DNA of 64,000 bases, from positions 10,974,001 through 11,038,000 of the forward strand of contig NC_135037.1 in NCBI RefSeq assembly GCF_051020975.1, read 5' to 3'. The stretch is from Osmia lignaria lignaria. Taxonomy: Eukaryota; Arthropoda; Insecta; Hymenoptera; Megachilidae. The notes below the pieces were generated by a model that had not been told where the DNA came from, did not search any database, and worked only from the letters and a program-made list of their open reading frames with translations. Below, in pieces: positions 38,501 through 48,916 of the stretch (positions are counted from its first letter, which is position 1; the number at the start of each line of letters is the position of its first letter). The position numbers and the translations under genes are program-made.

Positions 38501-41030
38501 AGAACATCTACAGCTGCGCCTACAGCGGAGAAAAAGCGAGAAAGACGGATGGATAAAAGCAGACCTCTCTCGAACCTTGAGAAATAACACGGTACACTTC
38601 CACCTCAGACTTTGCAACCTTTCCACGAAGAAAGAAGCCCGACAGCTCCTTTCGTTTTAGAGTGGTAAATTTAACAAAAATAAATAATCGTTTCAAGAAT
38701 GAAATTGAAAGATTGTCCTAATCTAATCTAACGAAGAAACTTTCTCCAGCATATTTAAAACCGTACAAGGGTATCGTTGACGTTCGATTTCCCCGACTAG
38801 TAAAGGAGAAAAATATTTTATCCGGTGTTCGTAATTTACTTTAACCCCCCCCATCTGGCAAAGAAAGAACGAGAAAGGAAGGCCGAGTGAAAACGGTAAA
38901 GAAGAAAAATAAAAGAAGCGGAAGGGTCTTTTTCTCGGAGAAGACGCGTTCTTCGCGGTTCTTCAGCACAGAAAAATATTAAGCCGCGTTCCTTTTTTCT
39001 CCCTTGACTTTGAGACGACAGCCGGCGCGCTTACCATTCGCAGCCTATAATAAATTGTGCATGGCGGAACATTTTAACAGCCTCGTTTCTTTCTGTGTTT
39101 AAAGCAGTGCAAAAAAAAACGAAGGAACAGAGCGAGAGAAATAGACGTAGACGTGGACGGGGACAGAGATGGCGAGGGGGGGTGGTTGAAAGTGGCGGGA
39201 GAAAACGAGGGTGAAATGTCTGGTCGGGGCCGCCAACCCCCCTTAACTCGAAGTGTAGACGGTACTTGCGAAGCATGGAGGGCATAGAAAAGAGAAACTC
39301 CAGGTAGAAAACGCCGAAAAGGCAACGTATGCACCGATTCCTTCCGCGGACGCGAAAGCTTTAGGGACTGTTTTTCCCATCCCTTGGCTTGGTCGGCGAA
39401 CCAAGCCAGTCAGCCTCCGCCATAAATGCACGAGTTTTCATCTTGGCGCAAAGCGTTTAGCCGCGCGTACCACCGCCCTGCAAACTCATTAGAAGCTGAA
39501 ATAAATACGATCCCGTCGTTCCAACGGCTGGCAAGCTCTGCTTGCTTATAGAGAAATGGTCTTCCTGCTAGACCTCGAAACTTTCTATCTGTCTCGACGT
39601 ATTCGAACGAAACGGCGGAAAATAAAATGGAAAATATGACGAGGCCAGAGCAGACCGAGCCAGGAATCTAGCTTTTTACAACGTTTATTGATTTTTTCGG
39701 TCTGCGTCGTCTTTTTCTTGCTCGACATAACGAGAAATATTTATTCAAATATTAATTTTTCATTTTAACCCTAACCCAAACCCAACGTAACCTTCAATTT
39801 TGTCACAATGAAATACATTTATTTAAAAATAATAGGCTGAACCTGGAAAATATATCCCCACGTTAGAAAAAAAATATTATAATATTCTGTACTTTCATGT
39901 AACGGAGATATCGTTTAATTTCCGGAAAATGAACTATAGATTGAATATCGTTAATGTACATATGGGGAATCGAAACTGCCCGCCATCTTGTAATTATACG
40001 AGTATCGGATTGGAGTCGTATGAAAAGGGTAATTAATGATTGCGCAGTCGAATAGCAGATCTTGATACAATTCGTTGGATGCGCGCAAAGTCTTTTCTGT
40101 TTCAGTTCTGCCCTCTAAAATTGATTATTAGGGCTGATTAATTAATTTTCACGTGTATACCTGAAAGAGCCCCCGGGTTACCTGTATACATATAGTCAGC
40201 GTTAAAATTGAATACACACTTTGTAAATCCGAAATTCAACTAATGGTTTGATGTTGCGCAATGATAACTAGTAACTGATACCGTGGAACAGCTTTTATTA
40301 TATTTTTCTTTTAATTCTGTATACAGCAACTATATTGCAGAGCATTAGAATTTGATACAAAAATACTAATTGTATTTATTTATCTAATATTAAATAATAA
40401 TACAATATTTAATTACTGAAATAAATGAAAAATTACGTGCTTCGATGCTATCGAGGGCATCCGATTTTTGCCGAACCGAGGAAGCGTGGGCAGGGAAGTG
40501 CGAAGGGGAATCTCGTCGTACCAAATGAATTTCACCGAGTGTAAAATAATCGTGGCAAATTGAACCCCGTGATACAATGGATCGTTGCTTGGGAAGCTTC
40601 TTTCTAACCGGAAGCAAGCGTCGATGTTCCCTTTCCAAAGTAGGGAGAATAAGAAAGGGTCGTGAAACGTTGGTTGCCAAGAAAATCCTATTATTAATAA
40701 TCGTAAGCAGCGATAATTGCTACCGTGGTGTCTCGTTTTATGGTATACGGGGTTACGCAATGCCCACAAACTGACGACTATGTTTCGCGTTAATTATCGG
40801 TAACGATCGTAATTTATCAGTGAAAACGCAGAGGCAACCGCCCCGTAGCTCGTTCCCGCGTGTCCTTTTACTCCGTTTACTCCGATTTCTCGGAAAACTG
40901 CAAACAAAATGCTGTAATATACTATACTTTGCCTCCTTTTTCCCTTTTTTATGGTGACGATTTTACGTGATCATTTATTTCGGAAGGGAACTAATTTACC
41001 TTGATTTTATACCGGAAGGAGACTTAATCT
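35595..41030. other. non-coding stretch
   Basis: No exon recognised. The GC-richer block at 38800-39450 has overlapping Ser/Pro/Leu-rich frames on the minus strand that mirror purine-rich + sequence and look fortuitous. Confidence 0.5.
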
Positions 41031-41160
41031 TTCACCCCCCGGGCGGCGGACCATCGAGAGAGACACAATTTTAATCTAATTTTGTATTTTGCATTATTTT
41101 TATTTTCTAAATTGTACAATTGTTCATTTAAAAATTATTCTTCCAATATATGAAAGCGTT
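41031..41160 (+). mobile_element. diverged partial relative of the MITE at 54474
   Basis: CACCCCCCGGGCGGCGGACC, then CATCGAGAGAG, an ATTTTAATCTAATTTTGTATTT block and, after a gap, AATATATGAAAGCGTTT. These occur in the same order as CCCTCGGATAGCGGACCAT, GTAGAGAG, TTAATTCAATTTTGTATTTC and AATATATGAAACTCTTTCGT in the element at 54474-54637. The TTAA and right terminal repeat are not recognisable here, so this copy is probably old or truncated. Confidence 0.5.
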
Positions 41161-41731
41161 TTATTTAAAAATTATACGAAATTTGATATTTTTTACATTC
41201 CCCGAACAATCCGCGACATTGTCCATATTTTTCTGTCGTCTTGTTCCCTCGAGTAGGAAGAAATAAAAGTGTAAAAGGGCTGGAAGTTGGGGGAGGGGGT
41301 TGTAGGTTTCAGAGTCGTGCTTAGCGATGAAATTGCCCTTCAGACGATGCTTCATAACCGTACAAGTTCGATCTGGCGAAGAACGAAAATGAGAGTGCCT
41401 GACGTCTCGTACGTCGCCATAATCCAGATGAAACCTGTAGGAATAAGAAATGAGAATATCTAGACAAAGGCATAGCAAGTACTGTTCTGAGTGCACAGCG
41501 GAATACAAACTTTCCTCTCTTCTTTTTCACGAGCACGAATACTTTTCTTCGCTGTTATGGCTTCGCATATTCTTCTCGTTTAATTAAAAGCAAAATATAT
41601 ATATCCGAAGTAAGGAAGAGATAGGTTAACATCTGTGTGATAAGGCGTGAAACTCCTTAGCATATTTAATTAAGAGAAATCGGAAGCAGAAGCTTCGATC
41701 AAACTCAATTAATGAACAGATGTTTTTGCAG

Positions 41732-41737
41732 GTACAA
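41732..41737 (+). other. weak second acceptor-donor junction
   Basis: GTTTTTGCAG is directly followed by GTACAA, 87 bases before the stronger recursive-splice candidate. The donor half is poor. Confidence 0.15.
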
Positions 41738-41790
41738 TTACCACAACCTTCGAGGATTCTTGTTATTTATTATGTTATACGGTTATCATT

Positions 41791-41824
41791 AACTCGTTTT
41801 CTCTTTTTTCTGTTTTAGGTGAGT
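41791..41824 (+). other. candidate recursive splice site (ratchet point)
   Basis: A pyrimidine run of more than 20 bases (TCGTTTTCTCTTTTTTCTG) leads to TTTTAG at 41813-41818. GTGAGT follows immediately at 41819-41824. A full 3' splice site and a near-consensus 5' splice site thus abut with no exon between. This is the arrangement described for zero-length exons that let very long Drosophila introns be removed in steps. It lies on the + strand, 34.7 kb after the donor of exon 6807-7121, where such a site would be useful. The consensus is usually CAG|GTAAGT; TAG|GTGAGT is a good but not perfect match. Confidence 0.5.
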
Positions 41825-42636
41825 AAAAACAACGTTCTTCTATTATCTACTCGTGCAATTTTATGGGTGAGTCTTGTTTTTTCTTTGCTAAAAAATTGAA
41901 TAACAATGCGATAAGTCGGTGCAAAAGTCAGCCGTATCAAATGAATGAAAGATTAAACCTTGAACATTTGTTATGGATGATTAAAAAGTGAAACATGGTC
42001 CGTGAAGATTAGTTCGTGTATATTTTTGTAATGTATACTTATACATTCGTCTTAAAAACAGCTATTTCTGTTGGACCAAGAAATATAGTCTCCATTTAGT
42101 CCTCCATAAAACAATGGAGTCAAGATCTGGAATAATACCTTCACCTACACCATGATAGCTCCCATTCTGGAACACTATTTTCTGAACTGAACATTTTTCT
42201 TCTCAGCAATTTTACACCAACGCTGTTTCTTTTTATAGAAAGTGTTACTTTAAATTTATAACGTCGCTTTTAGAAATCCATGTATTATTATTAATTAGTA
42301 TAATTATTTATTTATGTGAAATGAAGCGATGAAGCTTTATGATATTAAATTCTAAGCCTTGGACGATAAGGCGAGGAAAAAAAAATTGCAACGAGTGGTC
42401 GGCGTTCGAGACAAGAAGGGGTCGGTTTTAGGGTAGTTTGAAAAGTCCTTTTGCGAGTCGCGGTCTGATTCGAGGGTGGTCAGGCGAGTCGGAATGGGTA
42501 TTTGGTATTCTGACGAAGTAACTTCGGCCTCTTTCCTCTTTTCCGCTCATCGCACATGCACGCCAACTATCTTCCGATCGTTCAAGAGTTTCCCGTGTCT
42601 TTCGTCTTCGAAGCGAGTAAATATTTGCGACAACTC

Positions 42637-42658
42637 CGACGACGACGACGACGACGAC
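42637..42658 (+). repeat. (CGA)7 microsatellite
   Basis: Seven CGA units plus a C, ending in CTAA. Confidence 0.9.
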
Positions 42659-43211
42659 TAAAACCACGAGACCGGTTCATAGGGCAAAGGGTAAAATAGA
42701 ATACTCTGTTCACTCAACTGTTCGCTCTTTTTCTCTTTGGAATACTGAAAATTGTTCATTGATTAAAGTCAGACTTTTCAGATTTCACGTAAGTAAAGTA
42801 TGTACACGTTTGAATCAAGCTAAAATGGTGTTAAGGTATATACCTTAATTTACTTGGTCTGTGATCAATAATAGTCTCGTCCTTTGGACAAGAAGCAAAA
42901 CGAACAGGTCGAGTAGTTTTCCAATTTTTAATTAGCGTTTCTTTACGTAATTTCGAAAGCAATTTCTTAGCGAGTTAAGAAACAGGATGGTCGTAGCAGG
43001 GACGAGTTCGATTTAAAGCAACTCGCGGTAAACATTCGAGTTGGAGCAAGTTTCCACACGGTCCCCTTCGTCTTCCAGGACTTTAAGGACGAGGAGTCGT
43101 TTTCATCGTTCCTTCTTTCTTTCTTTATTCTACCTCTCTGTCAGTCTTTTGCTCGTTTCCTGAAGTATCACAACTTCGCAAGGACCTTCGATTTGGTCGC
43201 AGTTGGGCGGC

Positions 43212-43226
43212 GGGGGGGGGGGGGGG
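43212..43226 (+). repeat. 15-base poly-G tract
   Basis: Uninterrupted G15 followed by AAGAAGGGGGCGGCGG. With the neighbouring G runs it meets the pattern for a G-quadruplex on the + strand. Confidence 0.9.
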
Positions 43227-44264
43227 AAGAAGGGGGCGGCGGATGGCGAATCCGCATCAAACGAACCGATTGCAGAAAACTTGTCAAGAGCCCCGACGAA
43301 ATCCTTCCTCGCTCCTTTCTTTTCCCTTCTCGAAGCCACCCTCTTTCCAACCCTCTCCTACGTTGTCTTCTCTCCCGCTACATCCTCCTTCTTCATTCTT
43401 TTTTCCTCCCAATTGTCCTGGTTTTATTCCAGGCCATTGGCCCCGTCGTCCTTACTCGCTGAATCGGTACAAGAATATAGTGGAAAAGTGTACAGCTACG
43501 AGATAGGAATCAAAAGACCTCAAAGGATTGAAACAACCCTCCGGGAGATGTTGTTCGTTTTCGATCATCGGTTAGCTGAATGTGGAACACCGAAGGAATT
43601 GCTGTATTTTTCGCGCCCGATGGCCACGCTTTCTCCAGAGAATCTTCTTTGATCGTCCCATAGATAGGGTAGCTTCTACTCTTCAAATTGTTTTCCTTTA
43701 CATCGGGACCGTCTATCGGTAACTTACAGATGGATTCTTGGAATTAAAAATACACGATATTGACGATATTGCTGGTTATTCAGTTATTAATTGTTTTTAG
43801 AATATTCAATATTTTGATTCATAGTTTCTTTTTTTATGAAAGATGAAATTTTATTTTAATATCTAATTTATAAACTTATCAGTCGTTAAGGAAAGGCTGC
43901 CAAGTCCTGGTAAAATTTTATCAGTTTATTCAAGGTAATCTTGGGACATTAAATTAATGAACGTAGCGACTGTTGTTTTGTCACGTGGTTTTCTAAGCGG
44001 AAATGTCTCAGGACGCTGGAATATCGTAGCCATTTTATCCTAAGGAGAAACATTTCCTGTGCCAACGTAATTTGGAAAGGGACAAGAAGCGACCCCTTTG
44101 TTTTAGCCTTTAATTTACCTATAAATCTTGTAATACTACAAAACTTTACGAGGGTTCGCGCGAATAATTCAATTATATTCGCACTCACCTGCTTTTAAAT
44201 TGCTGCACTCTGTATATTATTGCCGGATAAATTTAAACCGGTGGACTGGTCCCCTCGCTGTTTT

Positions 44265-44350
44265 AAAATTATAAGATTTCAAAATTTCACAAATTCCAAA
44301 GTCACAGAACTCCGAAATCTCAAAATTACAAAATTCCAGATTCAAAAATT
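44265..44350. repeat. AT-rich quasi-periodic tract
   Basis: One of the clearest examples: TTTCAAAATTTCACAAATTC, CCGAAATCTCAAAATTAC and AAAATTCCAGATTC words follow each other at about 9-11 bases, ending about 110 bases before the coding-like segment. Confidence 0.55.
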
Positions 44351-44460
44351 CTTAATCAATCTCAAAGTGATAGGTGAAAAAATACCAACCGGACACTAGC
44401 CTGATTTTGTAGCAAGAAGTTTTGCAAAAGCATCGATTGGATTCTGAAAATATTTTATAG

Positions 44461-44648
44461 AATACAGTAAAGAGCGCCGGCGGCTGCTGGCCTGTATTGC
44501 CGATAACATCCTAACATCCTTCGAATCCAACGAGCTGTACACCTACACGGATACAGACGACTTGAAAGCAGAGCACATCAACAGACTTACACAAATGCAC
44601 GTCTCAAGCTCCCGTACCCATCCATCTTACACACGCGTACTACCTTGA
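44461..44648 (+). CDS. candidate cryptic coding exon, phase-1 acceptor
   Basis: Open in one frame from 44448 to a TGA at 44646-44648. The sequence turns abruptly from about 30% to about 50% GC at 44470, and the translation is mixed and charged: KERRRLLACIADNILTSFES, then a Tyr/Thr/Asp segment and LKAEHINRLTQ. TATTTTATAG at 44451-44460 can serve as acceptor. Taken there, the intron is phase 1, the same phase left by exon 6807-7121. No good donor precedes the stop, so it would have to be a terminal exon ending VLP-stop. The homology is unknown to me, and an equally plausible minus-strand frame overlaps its 3' end. It could be a real exon, a pseudo-exon or a transposon remnant. Confidence 0.3.
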
Positions 44649-44797
44649 AGAAGTTTTATTCTGTAGCTTTCCAACCCCTCTGGCCCATCTTCTTCCTTCG
44701 CGATAACGTCAGCCTCCGCAACTGATTGTGAGAGAAGGATGTCGCGCCCTATACGGAACTTCCTTCTACGTTTTCGTTCAGGATCATCCGAGGCAAC
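44627..44797 (-). CDS. competing minus-strand open frame
   Basis: Open for 56 codons between a TAA at 44800-44798 and a TAA at 44629-44627. The translation contains a basic stretch (ERKRRRKFR) then an acidic one (AEADVIAKEEDGPEG). CTTCAAG|GTAGTA at 44644/44643 would end it as an exon. A minus-strand TTTGT|GTAAGT (44591-44586) and TATTTTCAG (44451-44443) could also bound a 149-base intron across the + strand candidate. There is no ATG or clear acceptor at the upstream end. Only one strand of this 350-base patch is likely to be functional, if either. Confidence 0.2.
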   Translation of the reverse strand, partial: VASDDPERKRRRKFRIGRDILLSQSVAEADVIAKEEDGPEGLESYRIKLLQGSTRV

Positions 44798-45600
44798 TTA
44801 AATCTTTGACACTTCTCCACTGAGTTCACATCGTTGCTCTTGTATTACATTATTGGAGCAGTTACATTCTTTTATTCTCACGCGATTTATCGTTTTATTC
44901 TCTTTTAACGTTAATCGTTTCTACAGATTCTTTCGCAAAATCATCCTTCTTTCCTATAATATATTCAAGAATAATCTAGGCAACATCTCATCACAGTTCC
45001 AAAAACGTTTTCATACATATTTATATATGTCTTGGTTTATCTAAATCTGGCCACGATACAAAAGAGCGATAGGATAATGGCACTTACTGCTGCATATGTA
45101 AATTGAAATCAAAGAGGCGTGCATAGCGTATACAAAAGAGATGACACACTTCGTTTCTACTTTCTTTCAGTTCCTAGTTCAATTTCCCTTTCATTGGGTA
45201 CAATCATATAAATATCGGCACACCTCTGATTCTTACAGAGATCATTCTCTTTTCTTCGACATGACTCTGGATATTCGAAAGGGAGGAGCAGAGAAATAGA
45301 ACATGTAGTAGGTATACTATCAGCCAAAAGTTTGCTTTAAAATAGGAACTATTAAGATAACAATTTTTGGATTGATATGCTTTGGAAAGAATGATAATTA
45401 AACTCTATCGTATATTTGGATTTTGGGAATTTAGACATATTTAGAAATTTCAATCTTTAAGCCTTCAAATATAAAATTTAAATTTCGAAATTTCATGTAC
45501 ATGTATGTATATTAAATTTTATGATATGAAACAAAGAAAATTAAAATTAGTTTTTCCTAAATTAATTTTTACTATAATTTCTATAGAACCTACTTTCCTT

Positions 45601-45635
45601 CCATCACAACTTTCACTGGGAAAGTCTACTACGTT
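45601..45635 (+). repeat. dispersed motif, copy 3
   Basis: CCATCACAACTTTCACTGGG followed by AAAGTCTACTACGTTG; compare 3271-3304 and 19970-20008. Confidence 0.35.
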
Positions 45636-45868
45636 GACAAATTTATTTTAAAAAATGCCGCGAAGATCTATTTAAGTAAACTTTTGGCCAATACTGTATA
45701 TAGGGGTATCAAAGCCTCTTTCGTTCTTCAATTTCTGTCTGTCTGTCTCGCTTCCTCTTTTTCTCTGGCAAACGAACTATCCGGGACTCGTGTCTCTATT
45801 CTCCATTCTTTCCTTGACTGCATTTGTTCCTTATTAGATATTCCGTTTTATTGAACGAAGCCTAGAAG

Positions 45869-45890
45869 CCTTCCTTCCTTCCTTCCTTCC
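45869..45890 (+). repeat. (TTCC)5 microsatellite
   Basis: CC followed by five uninterrupted TTCC units. Confidence 0.9.
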
Positions 45891-45934
45891 TGACGCCCCT
45901 TCTTCTTTACATCCTTTTGCTTTGTTACATACGA

Positions 45935-45964
45935 GAATATATATATATACATATATATATATTC
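45935..45964. repeat. AT-repeat palindrome
   Basis: GAATATATATATAT (45935-45948) and its complement (45951-45964) form a 14-bp stem with a two-base loop. Probably a simple-sequence tract made symmetrical by its GA and TC ends. Confidence 0.85.
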
Positions 45965-48324
45965 TTTCTCTCTTCTAACTTTCTTGATCCATCCTCTTCT
46001 ACTACAAGAAACGCCGCCTCTCGTCCACGACATCATTTTATTCCGCGTCTCGAATTTCAAACGTTATTATTCACCCTTCCGCGAGCCCCTCCGCGAATCT
46101 TAGATCTTTCTCGTTCGAGCATTTCCGGTTAGCTGCGCACCCGGAAGCCATTCTTTCTTCTTTTTCTGCCGTTCGACTCTTAGAAATGTTTCATTCGGCT
46201 ATACGTCAATTCCATTTCTCCTTTCGAAGAGAGAGAGAGAAGGAAAGGACATACGAGTGGGTGGAAGGGAAATGGTAGATAGGTAAGAGGGAGAAATTTC
46301 TTTGTACGTTCAATCGAGGATCACAAGCGTATTTTTGATCAGGAGATTACTAGATAGGGTTTTTGATCGTCACTCGGAGAAATGGGAACGATCTTGAAAG
46401 TGTTGTAATGCAATATGATCGTCATGTTACTGGTCATATTTGATTACGAGGAAATCGGGACACTGAATGGTTGTAACCATTACCAGGACGTAAATGATTA
46501 ACATAATTTTATCTTTCAAATTTTCTCTCCTTATTACTAAGAGTCCGGGAACGAGAAACGTAGCAATATCTGATCACCCGAAATTGGTCGTACCCTTCTC
46601 ACCATGTTCTTGATCCAGGCAATCATAGTCCTGTGGCCATCATCCAGAAATGACCTTAGAAATCCTTTCCCTTGGAGTGGCTACAACATCTTGTACATTT
46701 CTTTGATTTCTTTTCTCATTTTTCTCCTTTCACCTTCGATACGTATCCGAGAGTTTTTCTTCCCTCCCCTCCCGTACTCGTCGTCAATCTTCCCTTCCTG
46801 TATCTCTCATCTTCCCTCTGTCTTCTTCTTGACGCTTTACCCTCGGACCTGAACGGCCGATTATGTCAGTCGAAGTTAAAGCCACGTTTGTTTATCTGAT
46901 GCCACGTTATAAGTAGAGACAGACAGGCAGGCTACCGGTTCGCGAGCTACCTATCCGAATGAAACGGTAAGATAGATAAAGGATAAGAAAAGGAGAGAAA
47001 GTGGCAGCGTGCTCTGTCCTGTCGCTCGAGGCGAGGACGCCACCTCCTTCGGAGAACAGTTTAGTTACGATGAATGGACCGAATGAATCACGCGAACCAA
47101 TTAAGGATTACAGTAGACGATGCTCCAGCCACTGCTGGCAAGAGATAGAGAGAAAGCAAGAACCGACTCCTCTGTGCTTCTTCACGCCTGCTTAACCTTC
47201 CCTAGATCCTACTTAATTGCAACTGCTAAATATACTTTACCGATCGGATGTTACCGTCAATTTTACTTACGACGCATTCAACGTCAACCGAATCGACAAT
47301 TCAACGGAGCAGTTTGGTCATTTATCTGTGGAAAGTTTTTATTTTAATTTCTTGTGGTTTAAAGTAAGTTAGGGAGGTCTAAAGAGTCATAAAATAACAA
47401 GTTTATTATCATTGCTAATAAATAAACTATTAGCAGATTTTATCGCGTTTCAACCGTAACCAACGAGTACCAGTTTGTCTTATGTAAATTTACGACGATT
47501 TTGAAACAAGTGGGTGTTGTAACCATTCTTTTTCTATGTCTAAAACCAATTTACTTTATCTGACAATCTATCTTCGACACGGCACAGTCGTCCACGGTTT
47601 TCCTTTCTTTTATCTGTAACGAGATCACCTGCTACGTGTTATGACTCAAATGCAGTTAAACTTTAAACGACTGACTGTATGTATACCTACGAAATAACTC
47701 AATACATTCCATGATCTTGATAATGTTCAGAATTTTACGTCGTTATACATTCAAGAATCAGCCCAGCATGCTATCCCACCCCCCTCACATTAGTATTCAT
47801 AAAATCCTTATTCCTCGGATCTTAATCTTCGTGATTTCTTTTAATTACCGAAGGGTTCTAATAAATTGAAGCTTGCGTCGAAATTCTATCACGGTATCGA
47901 TAATTCATCGATACTTCATTCTATTAACGAAGTTAAAGTATTTACTCTTGTGCGGAAAAAAGATTGGTCCGACTATACATTGACCTGGATCACTTGAAAC
48001 CGAAAAAGGAAGCGTTCGTAAACGCAGTCTCATCAATTCCCGAACAGACTACTTAAACCGTTCGAAATCCGTACCTAATCTACTGTCTGGCAGTAGTCCT
48101 CGCGCGACGTCCTCTTTCGCGGACCTCGCTCGAGGGTGTTCGACGCGAGAAGCCGACACCTCGTTTTCGAACCTAGTAGGGAACACTCTCGGCGGGCGCC
48201 GATTTAGGGGATGAAACACGGAAGTAGCGTTACCCTCGTATAGGTGCACGCATCCTTGTATAGGAAAAGGGTAAAGTAGGGAGGGAGGGGGGGTAACAAT
48301 AGCGAGGAGGACTAGAAGCAGGAG

Positions 48325-48356
48325 GACGACGTCGACGACGACGACGACGACGACGA
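48325..48356 (+). repeat. imperfect (GAC)n microsatellite at the edge of a CpG-rich block
   Basis: GACGACGT then eight CGA units (48333-48356). Confidence 0.9.
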
Positions 48357-48359
48357 TGT

Positions 48360-48810
48360 CAGCTACGTCGTTGACGACGGCGCATTGTCACTGCGACGCG
48401 GCACGCATGCGCCGAGTCGAAGTAACAGCCGCGTACTCGGGTCGAATCGGGAAGCCGAGTCAGTGCATTGCCAGCTCCTGAACCGCGAACGTCCGATTCG
48501 CGCAGCTACCCGTTAACTCTAATCCGCGATTCTATCCCCCCCCCCCCCTCCCTCTAACTGATTAACACGCACAATGTTTCCTTCTTTCGATCAGACTCGA
48601 AAGCTTCTCCTCCGTTCGCGTTCTCTCACCAACTGACACGGTGTGATCCTTTTCGAGTGGGGGGAAAAAGAAATAATAACACGAAACCAACAGTGTAGGA
48701 CGTTGACGTGCTTTATACATACATGTGTTGTGCGACAGGATACACCGGCTGCCTTTGGATATACCCGTTCAGTTGCGACTGCATTCCACAACCGAAAGAC
48801 GTGCTTTTCT
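48360..48810 (+). promoter_or_regulatory. probable internal promoter, CpG-rich, two Initiators
   Basis: The first Initiator is GTCAGTG with its A at 48462. GCGAACG at 48485-48491 matches the Drosophila pause-button consensus KCGRWCG at +24 to +30, where that element is normally found. The second is TCAGTT at 48769-48774 (A at 48771), with AGACGTG at 48797-48803. That is a textbook downstream promoter element sequence but starts at +27, one base short of canonical spacing. No TATA box is seen. The block is markedly GC- and CpG-richer than its flanks and holds a C13 tract (48536-48548). A strong donor follows at 48917. Together these support an alternative promoter on the + strand; no transcript evidence is available. 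Confidence 0.45.
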
Positions 48811-48916
48811 GTCAATGATGATGATCTGGTGGTGATTTAAGAGTGTCGTGCTGTGCTCTGGTGTTTAATGACACAGGCAATCGGTGTTCTTATGGCGATT
48901 TAGATGTACCAATTAG
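48462..48916 (+). other. candidate alternative first exon, mostly 5' UTR
   Basis: It runs from the upstream Initiator to CAATTAG|GTGAGTGTT, a strong donor at 48917. Several short upstream frames begin with ATG and stop within the exon. The last, starting MTQAIGVL, stops at TAG 48901-48903, immediately before another ATG at 48904. That ATG is open to the donor and encodes MYQL plus one base, leaving phase 1. Its context is poor (T at -3). The exon may therefore be wholly untranslated, or may supply a four-residue alternative N-terminus that could join the same downstream exon as 6807-7121. The parent gene is unidentified. Confidence 0.4.
48536..48548 (+). repeat. 13-base poly-C tract
   Basis: Uninterrupted C13 followed by TCCCTC, inside the candidate first exon. 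Confidence 0.9.

Larger units (their letters stand above)
41825..44460. other. non-coding stretch between the ratchet candidate and the coding-like segment
   Basis: (CGA)7 lies at 42637-42658 and a 15-base G run at 43212-43226. The 149-codon + frame at 43203-43652 begins inside the G run, is Ser/Phe/Pro-rich and overlaps equally long frames on the other strand, so I do not call it. A quasi-periodic tract lies at about 44265-44350. A minus-strand donor-like site (AGCAG|GTGAGTGCG) is at about 44193-44185 without a matching exon. Confidence 0.5.
44801..48320. other. non-coding stretch
   Basis: No exon recognised. It holds a quasi-periodic tract at about 45415-45490, copy 3 of the dispersed motif, a (TTCC)n run and an AT palindrome. 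The frames at 46604-46899 and 47001-47347 show no domain. Confidence 0.5.

Noticed and set aside
43203..43652. 149-codon + frame with overlapping minus frames
   Set aside because: It starts inside a G15 run and is Ser/Phe/Pro-rich. Similar frames run on both strands because of skewed purine content.
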